Source: an uncultured Micrococcales bacterium (GTDB lineage: Bacteria; Actinomycetota; Actinomycetes; Actinomycetales; Microbacteriaceae). Taken from it: 37,224 nucleotides of DNA. Location of the stretch: positions 1-37,224 of the forward strand of contig CAISOV010000068.1 of NCBI GenBank assembly GCA_903887175.1. The letters run 5' to 3'. The notes below the pieces were generated by a model. The model was given only the letters and a program-made list of their open reading frames with translations, searched no databases and had not been told where the DNA came from. The first letter of the stretch is position 1; each line of letters begins with the position of its first letter. The translations under genes and the position numbers were made by a program. Below are positions 11,242-22,012 of this stretch, one piece after another.

Positions 11242-12344
11242 TAGCCGACGTTAACTGCCTTGCGGGGTGCAGCTTTTGGTTCAACAACTGCATCGAGCGC
11301 GGTCGCTGCCTCAACGGCTTCGGCCTGAGCTTCGGTAACTAGTTTTGGAACGCCAACACCAAACTTGGCCTTGATGCGCTTTTCGATTTCGTCGGCAATC
11401 TTTGGGTTCTCAATAAGGAACACGCGAGATTTCTCTTTGCCCTGACCAAGTTGTTCACCCTCGTAGGTGTACCAGGCGCCAGATTTCTTAACGATTTCGG
11501 CATCAACGCCAAAGTCGAGCAAGCTGCCCTCGCGTGAGATGCCGACGCCATACATGATATCGAACTCTGCTTGCTTGAAAGGCGCTGCCATTTTGTTCTT
11601 AACAACTTTTACGCGGGTGCGGTTTCCGATGGCTTCAGTGCCATCTTTTAGTGTTTCAATGCGACGAATGTCGAGACGAACCGAAGCATAGAACTTTAGC
11701 GCCTTGCCGCCGGCTGTGGTTTCTGGTGAACCAAAGAAAACACCGATCTTTTCGCGAAGCTGGTTGATGAAAATTGCCGTAGTTTTTGTGTTGCTCAAAC
11801 CACCGGTCAGTTTGCGAAGAGCCTGCGACATCAAACGCGCTTGCAAACCCACGTGAGTATCACCCATTTCGCCTTCAATTTCAGCGCGTGGAACAAGCGC
11901 TGCAACTGAGTCAATGACGATGATGTCGATGCTGCCTGAGCGAATCAACATGTCGGTGATTTCAAGTGCTTGCTCGCCGGTGTCTGGCTGGCTCACCAAA
12001 AGCGCTTCGATGTCAACGCCAAGTGCTTTGGCGTATTCAGGGTCGAGAGCGTGCTCAACGTCGATGAAAGCCGCGATGCCGCCGGCGCGCTGCGCGTTTG
12101 CGATTGCGTGAAGAGTAAGGGTTGTCTTGCCCGAAGATTCTGGACCATAAACTTCAATGATTCGGCCACGAGGTAGGCCTCCGATGCCTAACGCAACGTC
12201 AAGTGCAATCGAACCGGTAGGAATGACTTCAACAGGTGCGCGTTCATCTGAGCCAAGGCGCATGACTGAACCTTTGCCGAACTGGCGATCGATTTGGGCA
12301 AGTGCTGCGTCGAGAGCTTTTTCGCGTTCTGACGGTGATGGCAT
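11241..12344 (-). CDS. recA: Recombinase RecA
   Basis: [94 protein letters not shown]. Confidence 0.98.
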   Translation of the reverse strand: MPSPSEREKALDAALAQIDRQFGKGSVMRLGSDERAPVEVIPTGSIALDVALGIGGLPRGRIIEVYGPESSGKTTLTLHAIANAQRAGGIAAFIDVEHALDPEYAKALGVDIEALLVSQPDTGEQALEITDMLIRSGSIDIIVIDSVAALVPRAEIEGEMGDTHVGLQARLMSQALRKLTGGLSNTKTTAIFINQLREKIGVFFGSPETTAGGKALKFYASVRLDIRRIETLKDGTEAIGNRTRVKVVKNKMAAPFKQAEFDIMYGVGISREGSLLDFGVDAEIVKKSGAWYTYEGEQLGQGKEKSRVFLIENPKIADEIEKRIKAKFGVGVPKLVTEAQAEAVEAATALDAVVEPKAAPRKAVNVG

Positions 12345-12478
12345 GGCTGCTAACTTTCTCTAGGCGATTCGATTCGATTTCTAGGCTCAAACTTAGGTGT
12401 GGCCACCGACATTGTTACTTTGAGTTCTAGATCTCTACAAATCTTCAAGTTTTAGTGCGTGTTAGCAGATTACACTTT

Positions 12479-12496
12479 TTCGAACAAGATTTCGAA
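12479..12496. promoter_or_regulatory. LexA-like box upstream of recA
   Basis: TTCGAACAAGATTTCGAA; same architecture as the 4219-4236 box (TTCGAACATAGTTTCGAA), about 135 bp upstream of recA ATG. Confidence 0.65.
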
Positions 12497-12500
12497 TCTT

Positions 12501-12734
12501 TTATTCGGCGTGTTGTTTTTTTGTTGGTTTCAGTTTGCCGTGCCACCGCGATTTTGGCACTTCATTAGCTCTGCAGACCGCCTGCCAAACCACTTTTGGG
12601 TCTTCACCCTGGGCTAAGGCTAGTGCGGCGGTTCGATCGCCAAGCTCAAGCAAAGTCAAACTGTTTTCGATGACACCAGCGTATCCAGCGCCAAATTCGT
12701 CGTGCATCAAAGCACGAAACTCGCTCAAACGCAT
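12501..12734 (-). CDS. DUF3046 domain-containing protein
   Basis: MRLSEFRALMHDEFGAGYAGVIENSLTLLELGDRTAALALAQGEDPKVVWQAVCRANEVPKSRWHG; typical small actinobacterial ORF upstream of recA. Confidence 0.85.
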   Translation of the reverse strand: MRLSEFRALMHDEFGAGYAGVIENSLTLLELGDRTAALALAQGEDPKVVWQAVCRANEVPKSRWHGKLKPTKKQHAE

Positions 12735-12782
12735 TCTGCCCTCTGCCTAGTCTTTATGCCTAGTTGAGAAAGAAACTTCGAG

Positions 12783-13142
12783 TTAGCGGGCTGAAAGGGT
12801 TGAGCCGGTTAGCCCAGCCGAACCGAAGCCTGCTGCACCAAATGTGGCGCGCGGAGCATTAATCTCACCCAAAAGATCGACTGGAACGGTGTCGGGAATG
12901 ACCACGCCCTCGAGCAAAGCGAGGCGGTCAGAGACTTCGCGCATGATTACCGAGATTGGCACCTCAAGCGCGTCGGCCACAGAGGCAAGAATTTCAGAAG
13001 AAGCTTCTTTTTGGCCACGCTCAACTTCACTCAAGTAGCCAAGGGCTACGCTCGCGCGTGCAGCAACCTGGCGCAGAGTGCGACCTTTGCGCTGACGAAA
13101 ATCGCGAAGCACATCGCCGATTTCTTGTCGAACCAAAACCAT
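12783..13142 (-). CDS. XRE-family HTH transcriptional regulator, ClgR-like
   Basis: RQEIGDVLRDFRQRKGRTLRQVAARASVALGYLSEVERGQKEASSEILASVADALEVPISVIMREVSD resembles actinobacterial ClgR; located between recA and pgsA/cinA as in related genomes. Confidence 0.82.
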   Translation of the reverse strand: MVLVRQEIGDVLRDFRQRKGRTLRQVAARASVALGYLSEVERGQKEASSEILASVADALEVPISVIMREVSDRLALLEGVVIPDTVPVDLLGEINAPRATFGAAGFGSAGLTGSTLSAR

Positions 13143-13342
13143 TTTTGCTACCTTTCAAGGTGCTCAAGCTACGAGAACCAAATCTTGCTAGGTAAAGCTA
13201 ACATAGCTGAACCTACAACAAACATTAAATCGACGAGCTGACAAACAGTTGATAACCCGCTGAAGGAATGCCTAAGAAGAGTAAACCACGCAGGTGTGAC
13301 AATTAGTCCCAAAGCATCGGGCAATGGCTTTAGACAGCCTTG

Positions 13343-13837
13343 TTAGCTGATGCTTTGCGCTAAAAGCTCGAGGGCATTTCGAACTGTTTCGGCTCGAATC
13401 TGCCCGCGATCACCTTCAAAGTGAAACTCACGCACACTACAACCGTTTGGCCCGTCTAGGGCGATAAAAACTGTTCCGACCGACTTGCCGTCTTGAGAGT
13501 CAGGGCCAGCCACGCCCGTGCAGGCTAGACCAATGGTTAGCGCCTTTTCGACGTGAGCAGCGGCGGCTAACCGAGTTCGGGCACCTGAGGCCATTTGCGC
13601 AGCAACTTCAGCGTCAACGGCTCCTGCCCGTTCGAGCAAGTCGAGGCTGACACCGAGCAGTGACGACTTGAGCGCAGTGTTGTAAGCGACAATGCTGCCT
13701 AAAAGAATCTGTGAGGCTCCCGCTTCATCAACCACTGCAGCCGATAGGGCTCCCCCTGTTAGCGATTCAGCAATCGCTAGTCGCAAACCTTTTGACGCCA
13801 AAGTCGAAACTATGCCAGGTGCCAAAAACTTAGTCAT
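13343..13837 (-). CDS. CinA C-terminal domain amidohydrolase (nicotinamide-nucleotide amidase family)
   Basis: LAIAESLTGGALSAAVVDEAGASQILLGSIVAYNTALKSSLLGV... GLACTGVAGPDSQDGKSVGTVFIAL; start ATG at 13837. Confidence 0.92.
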   Translation of the reverse strand: MTKFLAPGIVSTLASKGLRLAIAESLTGGALSAAVVDEAGASQILLGSIVAYNTALKSSLLGVSLDLLERAGAVDAEVAAQMASGARTRLAAAAHVEKALTIGLACTGVAGPDSQDGKSVGTVFIALDGPNGCSVREFHFEGDRGQIRAETVRNALELLAQSIS

Positions 13838-14486
13838 TCGATTTTTGAATAGCAATCGGCTTGGTGTGCGGCACGTCAGCTGCTGCGGCTTCATCGTCTG
13901 CGTGTTTAGCGGCGGCAACCAGGTACTGTAATCCGGTGTAAATCGTCACCACAAGCGTTAGATAGAGCATGCCCAGTGATAGCGATTTGTACCAAGTTGG
14001 CCAAAAGTTTGTCATCGGCGCCAAAAGCAGACCCACTGTGATTGCCTGAAGCACAGTCTTAAGCTTGCCACCACCCGATGCTGCAACGATTCGTTTGCGA
14101 ATTACAGCGAAGCGATAGAAAGTGATTCCTAGCTCTCTAACTAGCAGGAGGCCCGTCAACCACCAATCAACAGCACCTAAAACACTAAGGGTCACCAACG
14201 CGCCGCCGATAAGCGCTTTGTCGGCAATCGGGTCGAGAATTTTGCCAAGATTTGTAACCATTCCGCGACGTCTGGCCAGATATCCATCAAGCCCGTCGGT
14301 CGAAATGGCCACAACAAAAACTCCTAAAGCTACCCAACGATTCGTTGAGTGGATTGATGTCGAACTGTTGACCAGGAGCCAAACAAACACCGGCACAAGC
14401 AAAATGCGAACTGCCGTGATCGAGTTCGGTAGATTTAATATTTTTTGAGGAGCACCCTCGGTTGCAGGGGTTACAAAATCGTTCAC
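13830..14486 (-). CDS. pgsA: CDP-diacylglycerol--glycerol-3-phosphate 3-phosphatidyltransferase
   Basis: CDP-alcohol phosphotransferase motif STDGLDGYLARRRGMVTNLGKILDPIADKAL; NLPNSITAVRI N-terminus. Confidence 0.93.
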   Translation of the reverse strand: MNDFVTPATEGAPQKILNLPNSITAVRILLVPVFVWLLVNSSTSIHSTNRWVALGVFVVAISTDGLDGYLARRRGMVTNLGKILDPIADKALIGGALVTLSVLGAVDWWLTGLLLVRELGITFYRFAVIRKRIVAASGGGKLKTVLQAITVGLLLAPMTNFWPTWYKSLSLGMLYLTLVVTIYTGLQYLVAAAKHADDEAAAADVPHTKPIAIQKSND

Positions 14487-14487
14487 G

Positions 14488-17403
14488 CTATTGCCTGCCG
14501 GTCAAGAACCAGGCGTCTTCATCGCCGTCATCATCATCGGTTGCCCGAGCCACAAAGTCATCGAACTCGCCTGCCGCAAGCGAACTGCCGAGTGCAGGCG
14601 TGGTGTCGATTGGAGCGGTTTGAGTTGACATCGAATATTCCGCCGGGGCTTGAGGTTCGCCAAACTCGTCGTCGAAGTCTGTGCTTGGTGCAAGCGGTGC
14701 GCGGTCAATGCCTTGCGCACTTGAGTCGATTGCGGCGGCTGCTTGCACAACCGCGGGGCTAGGGTTAGAGCCCGGTTCACCGCGAAGCCTGGCGAGCACC
14801 TGAGGCAACTCGTCGGGGCGCACCAACACCTCGCGCGCTTTTGAACCCTCGCTCGGCCCAACGATGTTGCGCGACTCTAAGAGATCCATCAGGCGACCGG
14901 CTTTAGCAAAGCCCACTCTTAGTTTTCGTTGCAGCATCGAAGTTGAACCGAACTGCGAGTTCACAATCAATTCAGCCGCCTGAAGCAATACGTCAAGATC
15001 GTCGCCGATGTCGGCATCGACCATTTTGGCGACCGCAACTTCTTCAACGTCAGTGCGATATTCGGGTTCCATCTGCTGTTTCACGTGAGCGACGATGTGG
15101 TCGATTTCACCTTCGGTAACCCAAGCCCCCTGAACACGTATCGGCTTGTTGGTGCCCGACGGTGAAAACAGTGCATCACCTTGACCAATCAGTTTTTCGG
15201 CGCCCGGCTGGTCAAGAATCACGCGTGAGTCAGTTAGCGATGACACCGAGAACGCCAGGCGGCTCGGCACGTTGGCTTTGATCAAACCGGTAACCACATC
15301 GACCGATGGTCGCTGGGTTGCTAGCACGAGGTGAATTCCCGAAGCGCGGGCTAGCTGCGTGATGCGCACGATTGAGTCTTCGACGTCGCGCGGCGCAACG
15401 ATCATAAGGTCGGCAAGCTCGTCAACCACGACCAATAGATACGGATACGGTTGCAGCACCCGCAAACTGCCTTCGCGCGGTTTTACTTCGCCGGCGACGA
15501 CTGCTTTGTTGAAATCATCGATGTGTTTGAATCCGAAGCGCTGCAGGTCGTCGTAGCGCATATCCATCTCTTTAACGACCCACTGCAAGGCTTCTGCCGC
15601 TTTTTTAGCGTTCGTGATGATTGGTGTGATTAGGTGAGGAACGCCCTCATACGCAGTGAGCTCAACGCGCTTCGGGTCAATCAAAACTAAGCGAACTTCA
15701 GCCGGTTTGGCACGCATCAGAATCGAAGTGATCATCGAGTTGACGAATGAAGACTTGCCCGCGCCAGTAGCACCGGCAACCAGAAGGTGGGGCATCTTGG
15801 CGAGGTTGGCCACTACAAAGCCGCCTTCGACGTCTTTGCCAACACCTATTGTGAGCGGATGCTTGCTGTTCTGCGCGATTGGCGAACGCAGCACATCACC
15901 GAGTGAAACGGTTTCGCGATCGGCATTTGGCACTTCGATTCCGATGAGTGACTTGCCCGGAATCGGAGCCAGAATGCGAACCTCGTTACTGGCAACGGCG
16001 TAAGAGATATTATTTGCGAGGCGTGTCACGGCTTCGACTTTTACGCCGGGGGCTAGCTCAACTTCGTAGCGTGTCACGGTTGGCCCTCTTGAGAAACCGA
16101 CAACTACTGCTTCGACACCAAATTCTTTGAATACGCTGCTGACAGCAGCAACGATTTGAGCGTTTGCTTCGCTCTTAATTTTTGGGGTGGTGCCTGGCGC
16201 CAGCAGGCTGGCTGAAGGCAAAACGTATGGACGGACTGCTCGCGGTGCTGGTTGCCCAGCTGCGGGCTGCACTGCTGGTGCCAGTGCGGCTGCAGGTGCC
16301 GGTGCCGGTGCGATAAAAACCGGCGCTGTTGGTAATGAATGGGCCTGGTCTGGCGCAGTCGCGGCACCGTCGACATCAGCAAACAGGGTGTCGAATTCGT
16401 CGCCAGCGCCCTCTATTGGCAAACGGCTCGTAGCGTTGTTTGAATCGTCGATTTCGTCGGTTTCAAGTGCTGTGTCATAGGCGCGTTCGCTGTCTTTGCC
16501 TTTGCGCCACCAGGGCACTTTGGTGCCATCAAAAGCATCGGTGCCCGATGTTACGCCAATCGCCCGTGAACCGGTGTTGGCATCGGCGCCTTCATAGTCA
16601 TCGGCAGCATCAGACTCATGCTCGCCGAAGAGATACACATAAAGGTCTTGCAGCCTAGCCCAAACCCGAGTTGGCGGGGTTTTGGTCATAATCAAAATGG
16701 TGCCGAGTGTTAGCAAAGCCAAAACCGGCACTGCACCCCAAATAGTTAAACCACTTAGCAACGGAATGCCAATCAGCCAACCGAGAAGTCCGCCTGAATT
16801 TCTCAAAAGTTCAGGGTGATTTTGAGGCGTCACGCTTGAGTTGAACAAATAGCAGAAGCCGCTGATGGTGACCAGCAACAGAAAAAGGCCGAATCCGATG
16901 CGGCCGTTGTCGCGAACCGTTGACGGGTGACGCATCAAATAGACCGCAAAAATAATCATGATGACCGGCAGAATGACTGACAAAACGCCAAACATCAGCC
17001 CAAAGGTCCAAGTGTGAAGAACTTGAGTCCAGTCAACTGTCGGCATAAACCAGTTGATGACGGCACCGGCAACAGCAAGAATGATGATAAAAAATGGCAA
17101 ACCATCGCGACGATCTTCGCGAGCAATTTTTTCTTGGCTCAAAGAACGAGCCAGTGCGCCGGTGATGTGCGCAAAGAAAAGATAGGTCAAAATGACCCAA
17201 CGCCAAAAGCCTTCGGCTGGCGGCTCGTAAGTGTTTGGGTTGATTCCAACGGTTCGATTGCGCACCGCAGCGCTTTGACGGCCGGTGGCACGTTGGTTAG
17301 CAGCTGCCCGACCGGTTTTGCCAGAACGCGCAGAGCCTTTAGGCGCACTTGCTCCTCGCCCGCTTGAAGCTGGGCGGCGCGACGGAGTTGGCCGATTAGA
17401 CAT
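14488..17403 (-). CDS. ftsK: DNA translocase FtsK
   Basis: N-terminal TM segments, Walker [85 protein letters not shown]-terminal gamma winged helix. Confidence 0.96.
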   Translation of the reverse strand: MSNRPTPSRRPASSGRGASAPKGSARSGKTGRAAANQRATGRQSAAVRNRTVGINPNTYEPPAEGFWRWVILTYLFFAHITGALARSLSQEKIAREDRRDGLPFFIIILAVAGAVINWFMPTVDWTQVLHTWTFGLMFGVLSVILPVIMIIFAVYLMRHPSTVRDNGRIGFGLFLLLVTISGFCYLFNSSVTPQNHPELLRNSGGLLGWLIGIPLLSGLTIWGAVPVLALLTLGTILIMTKTPPTRVWARLQDLYVYLFGEHESDAADDYEGADANTGSRAIGVTSGTDAFDGTKVPWWRKGKDSERAYDTALETDEIDDSNNATSRLPIEGAGDEFDTLFADVDGAATAPDQAHSLPTAPVFIAPAPAPAAALAPAVQPAAGQPAPRAVRPYVLPSASLLAPGTTPKIKSEANAQIVAAVSSVFKEFGVEAVVVGFSRGPTVTRYEVELAPGVKVEAVTRLANNISYAVASNEVRILAPIPGKSLIGIEVPNADRETVSLGDVLRSPIAQNSKHPLTIGVGKDVEGGFVVANLAKMPHLLVAGATGAGKSSFVNSMITSILMRAKPAEVRLVLIDPKRVELTAYEGVPHLITPIITNAKKAAEALQWVVKEMDMRYDDLQRFGFKHIDDFNKAVVAGEVKPREGSLRVLQPYPYLLVVVDELADLMIVAPRDVEDSIVRITQLARASGIHLVLATQRPSVDVVTGLIKANVPSRLAFSVSSLTDSRVILDQPGAEKLIGQGDALFSPSGTNKPIRVQGAWVTEGEIDHIVAHVKQQMEPEYRTDVEEVAVAKMVDADIGDDLDVLLQAAELIVNSQFGSTSMLQRKLRVGFAKAGRLMDLLESRNIVGPSEGSKAREVLVRPDELPQVLARLRGEPGSNPSPAVVQAAAAIDSSAQGIDRAPLAPSTDFDDEFGEPQAPAEYSMSTQTAPIDTTPALGSSLAAGEFDDFVARATDDDDGDEDAWFLTGRQ

Positions 17404-17458
17404 ATTCCAAAAGTAACAGCGCGAAGCGACTTTTTGGCTTAGCCACGCTAGGTTTCAG

Positions 17459-17950
17459 CTACACCAAGGTAGTTGCTAAAAAAGCCTCAAGGTTATCGAA
17501 ATAGCTGGTCATGCCCGCTTTGGTGCGCTCAACATCGCCGCCAGCAAAATCGCCGTATTGACTAAATTTGCACCAAGATTGACCGTCGCCACGGTCTTCA
17601 AACTCAACCACAACCGTGTGGGCGGCAGTCGAGTAGTCTTTGGCTTCAAACTCGCTTGCGTCAACTGTGTGGTGCATTGAGTGCACCATAAGTTTGTGAT
17701 TCTCAACCTCAGAATAGGTGCCATAAAAATATGAGTTCGGCATGTCAAACGCACTCACGTCGACAGCTACGGCCCATGGTCCGCCAACCACTGACTCGTT
17801 GGTAACTGAACCCGGAACAACCTTCAAGACGGTTGGGCAATACCACTGCTCAAGCGCAGCCGGCTCTGCCCAAGCATGCCACAAACTGCCAACAGCAACC
17901 GAAAAATCGCGCTCAACCGAATAGAGAAATTTTGACTTGTCAAAAGACAT
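17459..17950 (-). CDS. SRPBCC / AHSA1-like domain protein
   Basis: YSVERDFSVAVGSLWHAWAEPAALEQWYCP...GTYSEVENHKLMV...VVVEFEDRGDGQSWCKFSQYGDFAGGDVERTKAGMTSYFDNLEAFL. Confidence 0.82.
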   Translation of the reverse strand: MSFDKSKFLYSVERDFSVAVGSLWHAWAEPAALEQWYCPTVLKVVPGSVTNESVVGGPWAVAVDVSAFDMPNSYFYGTYSEVENHKLMVHSMHHTVDASEFEAKDYSTAAHTVVVEFEDRGDGQSWCKFSQYGDFAGGDVERTKAGMTSYFDNLEAFLATTLV

Positions 17951-17952
17951 TT

Positions 17953-19668
17953 TTAGGCCTCGATTACAACCGGAATGATCATTGGGCGACGGCGGTGTGC
18001 TTTGCTAACCCACCCGCCAATTGTGCGACGTATAACTTGCTGAAGAGCATAGCTATCACGAGTGCCGTTTGCCATGGCATCTAACAGAGCTCGTTCAATT
18101 TGTGGTCTCACATTGTCAAAAACATGATCTTCTTCGGCAAATGCGCGGGCGCGAATCTCGGGGCCCACCACAAGCTTGCCGTTGGCTTTATCAATCACGC
18201 AGAAAATCGAAATGAAACCTTCAGCCGCCAAAGTTCGACGGTCTTTTAGGTCTTCTTCGGTAATAATGCCAACCTTGTTGCCGTCAACAAACAGCAGCCC
18301 GCATTCAACCGCACCCACAACTTCGGCGATGCCGTTCTCGAGGTCGATAACCCATCCGTCTTCAGTGATTAAAACGCGCTCTGATGGCACACCGGTTTGC
18401 TCAGCCAACTTGCCGTTAGCGATCAGGTGGCGATATTCACCGTGAACGGGCATCACGTTTTTTGGCTGCAAGATGTTGTAGCAATAGAGCAGCTCGCCGG
18501 CGGCAGCGTGACCCGAAACGTGCACTTTGGCGTTGCCTTTATGAATCACGTTTGCGCCAAGTTTGGTTAAACCGTCAATGACGCGATAAACCGCATTTTC
18601 ATTGCCAGGAATCAACGAGCTGGCCAGAATAACCGTGTCGCCTTCACCCACTTCAATGTTGTGGTCAAGGTTTGCCATGCGAGCCAACACTGCCATCGGC
18701 TCGCCCTGCGAACCGGTGCTCATATAGACGATTTTGTCGAGCGGCAGGTCGGCAGCTTTTTTTAGGTCAATCAAAACGTCGCCGGGCACTTTGAGGTGAC
18801 CCATCGAAGCAGCGATTTCCATGTTGCGAACCATGCTGCGGCCTACGAGGGCTACTCGACGACCGTGCTCGTGAGCAGCGTCAAGAACCTGCTGCACGCG
18901 GTGAACGTGCGAGCTAAACGAAGCAACCACAACCTGGCGTTTTGAACGACCAATGATGTCAGCTAAAACCGGCCCAATGTCTTTTTCGAGCGGCGTAAAA
19001 CCTGGAACGTCAGCGTTTGTTGAATCGCTCATAAATAGGTCGAGACCCTCTTCGCCGATGCGAGCAAAAGCACGCAGGTCAGTGAGGCGGCCGTCTAAAG
19101 GAATCTGGTCCATCTTGAAGTCACCGGTGTGCAAGACTGTGCCGGCTTCAGTGCGAATCACAACGGCGAGAGCATCGGGAATCGAGTGGTTCACGGCGAT
19201 GAATTCAAGGTCGAAATCAGCGAGTTTTTCGCGCTGCCCCTCGGCCACAACCATGTTGTATGGCGCGATTCGGTGCTCTTTAAGCTTGGCCTCGATAAAA
19301 GCCATGGTTAGCCCTGAGCCAATCAAAGGAATATCTTGCTTCAATCGCAAAAGATAAGGAACGCCGCCGATGTGGTCTTCGTGACCGTGAGTTAGCACGA
19401 TGCCAACCACGTCGTCGAGACGATCGCGAATGTAGCCAAAGTCTGGCAAAATCACGTCGACACCAGGCTGATGTTCTTCAGGGAACAAAACGCCACAGTC
19501 AACGATCAGAAGCTTTCCGTTGATTTCGAAAACGGTCATGTTTCGACCGATCTCGCCGATACCACCGAGCGGAATGATGCGCAAAACTCCGCGGCGCAGC
19601 GGTGCTGGCGCGGGCAGGGTTTGAACCATTGGTTCTCTTTTCATTTGTATTTCATTTATGGTCGACAC
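17953..19668 (-). CDS. rnj: Ribonuclease J
   Basis: RIIPLGGIGEIGRNMTVFE, LTHGHEDHIGGVPYLL, HTGDFKMDQ, SHVHR, HVSGHAAAGELLYCYNILQPKNVMPVHGEYRH. Start may be one of several internal Met codons. Confidence 0.94.
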   Translation of the reverse strand: MSTINEIQMKREPMVQTLPAPAPLRRGVLRIIPLGGIGEIGRNMTVFEINGKLLIVDCGVLFPEEHQPGVDVILPDFGYIRDRLDDVVGIVLTHGHEDHIGGVPYLLRLKQDIPLIGSGLTMAFIEAKLKEHRIAPYNMVVAEGQREKLADFDLEFIAVNHSIPDALAVVIRTEAGTVLHTGDFKMDQIPLDGRLTDLRAFARIGEEGLDLFMSDSTNADVPGFTPLEKDIGPVLADIIGRSKRQVVVASFSSHVHRVQQVLDAAHEHGRRVALVGRSMVRNMEIAASMGHLKVPGDVLIDLKKAADLPLDKIVYMSTGSQGEPMAVLARMANLDHNIEVGEGDTVILASSLIPGNENAVYRVIDGLTKLGANVIHKGNAKVHVSGHAAAGELLYCYNILQPKNVMPVHGEYRHLIANGKLAEQTGVPSERVLITEDGWVIDLENGIAEVVGAVECGLLFVDGNKVGIITEEDLKDRRTLAAEGFISIFCVIDKANGKLVVGPEIRARAFAEEDHVFDNVRPQIERALLDAMANGTRDSYALQQVIRRTIGGWVSKAHRRRPMIIPVVIEA

Positions 19669-19722
19669 TTTTGCCGAACCGAAATCTTTTGCGCGAAGCG
19701 CGCGATGTTTAGTTCGTATCGC

Positions 19723-20703
19723 TTAGCGAGTGGTGCCAGCAACTTTTGGCAGTGCGCCCCCGGCGGCAGCGTTTCGATCTGGTCTGAAGTTTTCAAAGCT
19801 CAAACCAGTGATGGCTTTGACTTTATCGATGTCTTCTTCGATGCGAGCGGCTTCGGCGTCTTCTGGCCCAACCAAAGGCAGCCGCACGCGCGGGCTGTCG
19901 ATGATTCCTAAACCGTGCAAAGCATATTTGGTTGCTACGGTTCCGGGCACGTGCGTCATCAATGCTCGTTGCAATGGTTCAAGAGTGTTGTGCACAGTTA
20001 GGGCGTGGTTGAAATCGTTTCGGTTGGTTGCATCGACAAGTTCACGATAGGCCGCAGGTGCGACATTTGCGGTGACACCAATCAAACCTGTGGCGCCGAT
20101 CGAAAGGTGAGGCAGCACATTGCTGTCGTCGCCTGAAAAATAAATTAAATCGGTTTCGTTCATGATGCGTGAGGCTTGGGCCAGATCGCCTTTGGCATCT
20201 TTGACGGCAACAATGTTCGGATGCTTCGCTGCGCGGTGAAAAGTGTCATAGGCAATCGGAATTCCCGAGCGGCCAGGAATGTCGTAAAGAATTACGGGCA
20301 AGTCGGTTGCGTCGGCAATCAGCCGAAAGTGTGTCAGCACACCAGCCTGTGATGGCTTGTTGTAGTAGGGCGTGACAATCATTACGCCGTCGGCACCGGC
20401 AGCTTCGCTGGCTTTGTAAAGCTGAATCGCGTGAGCGGTTTCGTTTGAACCACCGCCAGTGATGATTTTTGCGCGCCCATTTGAAACACTTTTGGCAACA
20501 GTGACCAATTTGATTTTTTCAGCGTCGGTCAAAGTTGAGGTCTCACCGGTGGTGCCAGTGACAACAACGCCGTCGGCGCCGTTGCTGATGATGTAATCAA
20601 TTAGCTTCTCGGTGCTCGCCCAGTCGACTTCACCCTCGTGGTTCATGGGCGTGACAAGCGCGACCAGCACCTGGCCAAAAAGATTTTTACCGTTCTGAGA
20701 CAT
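19723..20703 (-). CDS. dapA: 4-hydroxy-tetrahydrodipicolinate synthase
   Basis: ALVTPMNHEGEVDW, VVTGTTGETSTLTDAEK, PYYNKPSQAGVLTHFRLIADATDLPVILYDIPGRSG, AVKDAKGD. Confidence 0.95.
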   Translation of the reverse strand: MSQNGKNLFGQVLVALVTPMNHEGEVDWASTEKLIDYIISNGADGVVVTGTTGETSTLTDAEKIKLVTVAKSVSNGRAKIITGGGSNETAHAIQLYKASEAAGADGVMIVTPYYNKPSQAGVLTHFRLIADATDLPVILYDIPGRSGIPIAYDTFHRAAKHPNIVAVKDAKGDLAQASRIMNETDLIYFSGDDSNVLPHLSIGATGLIGVTANVAPAAYRELVDATNRNDFNHALTVHNTLEPLQRALMTHVPGTVATKYALHGLGIIDSPRVRLPLVGPEDAEAARIEEDIDKVKAITGLSFENFRPDRNAAAGGALPKVAGTTR

Positions 20704-20721
20704 GCCTACAAGACTACTTTG

Positions 20722-21453
20722 TTATGGAGCTACGCGACCATTGGCGTTGAAGGCCTCATAGGTCAGCGGCATAAGCTGAGCCCAGAAGTCCTCCATCTTT
20801 TCGGCGCACATTTCGATTTCGCGCTGTGGGAACGAAGGAAAATGTGTGCCTTCGCGCTGGGTGCGAAGGCTCAAAAAGTTCATGAGCGCCCTGGCGTTCA
20901 TGGTGACATACATGCTCGAATAAATGTTGAGCGGCAAAACAATGCGAGCAACCTCGCGCGCAACGCCAGCCTCAAGCATTCGCAAATAAGCGGCATATGC
21001 CTCGGTTGAAGCTTTGCGAGATTCTTGTTCAACCAAAGCGACCTGCTCTGGCGAGCCAGGCAAGAACTCGTAGTGACCGGTTTTGCCAACTTGAATCAAG
21101 TTGCGATCTGGGCCTGGCACATAGAAAACCGGGCTCAGTTGCTTATAACGGCCTGACTCTTCGTTGTAGCTGGCGATTCGGTGACGCATGAATTCGCGAA
21201 ACACAAAAATCGGGGCTTGCACATAAAAAGTCATCGAGTTGTGCTCGAAAGGGCTGCCGTGGCGGTCGCGCATCAAATAGTTGATCAGACCGCGGCTGCG
21301 CTTGTCAGTCTCGGCATCTTGCTCGTTCATCGCGGCCTCTAGGGTTTGCTCACCCTGGGTCGAAACGCGTGCAGCAAAAAGCACGTCTTGATCGGTGGCG
21401 TTTGAGCGCACGAGTTCGACGGTAACGTCGCTTCTAAAAATTACATCAGACAC
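20722..21453 (-). CDS. thyX: FAD-dependent thymidylate synthase ThyX
   Basis: ThyX motif RHRIASYNEESGRY and MNARALMNFLSLRTQ. Confidence 0.96.
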   Translation of the reverse strand: MSDVIFRSDVTVELVRSNATDQDVLFAARVSTQGEQTLEAAMNEQDAETDKRSRGLINYLMRDRHGSPFEHNSMTFYVQAPIFVFREFMRHRIASYNEESGRYKQLSPVFYVPGPDRNLIQVGKTGHYEFLPGSPEQVALVEQESRKASTEAYAAYLRMLEAGVAREVARIVLPLNIYSSMYVTMNARALMNFLSLRTQREGTHFPSFPQREIEMCAEKMEDFWAQLMPLTYEAFNANGRVAP

Positions 21454-21565
21454 ACCTAAAGTTTAGCCTTCAATGGGAACATTGGGCTTAGCGACCAGCG
21501 ATTTGGGTTGCGTAAGAATCAGACACAATCCTTCGCAGATTTTGGGTTGCTCGTAATCTTGTTTT

Positions 21566-22012
21566 ATGCCTTTTGAAGCCAAACTCGCACTTTTTGCCAC
21601 ACTTGTGGTTTTAAGTGTTACGGCCGGCTTGATCTGGAAAGCCCGCACCGGCCGAGCAAACCTCGTGAAATCTGGTGAGTTGGTCGACCTTGGCAAACTG
21701 CAAGCCCTCAAAGACGGTGTTCGGGTGACCAAATATGGTCGCAAAGCTACATTTGTGCAGTTTTCAACTGAGGTTTGCTCGCAATGCCGGCAAACTGCTC
21801 GGCTCTTGAGCGAGGTTGAAACTAAGCACCAAGACGTTTTGCACATCGAAGTCGATGTGACCAATCGCCTCGACCTGGCAGCGCATTTCAAAGTTCTGCA
21901 AACACCGACCACCCTGGTCTTAGATTCAACCGGTCGCGTTAAATCGCGTATCGGTGGAGCACCAAAACCAAACGTTATTACCCACGAACTAGAAAAACTT
22001 GAGGTTATCTAA
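21566..22012 (+). CDS. Membrane-anchored thioredoxin-like protein
   Basis: N-terminal TM (LALFATLVVLSVTAGLIW), redox motif FVQFSTEVCSQCRQTA (CxxC), cis-Pro region LQTPTTLVLDSTGRV. Confidence 0.88.
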   Translation: MPFEAKLALFATLVVLSVTAGLIWKARTGRANLVKSGELVDLGKLQALKDGVRVTKYGRKATFVQFSTEVCSQCRQTARLLSEVETKHQDVLHIEVDVTNRLDLAAHFKVLQTPTTLVLDSTGRVKSRIGGAPKPNVITHELEKLEVI

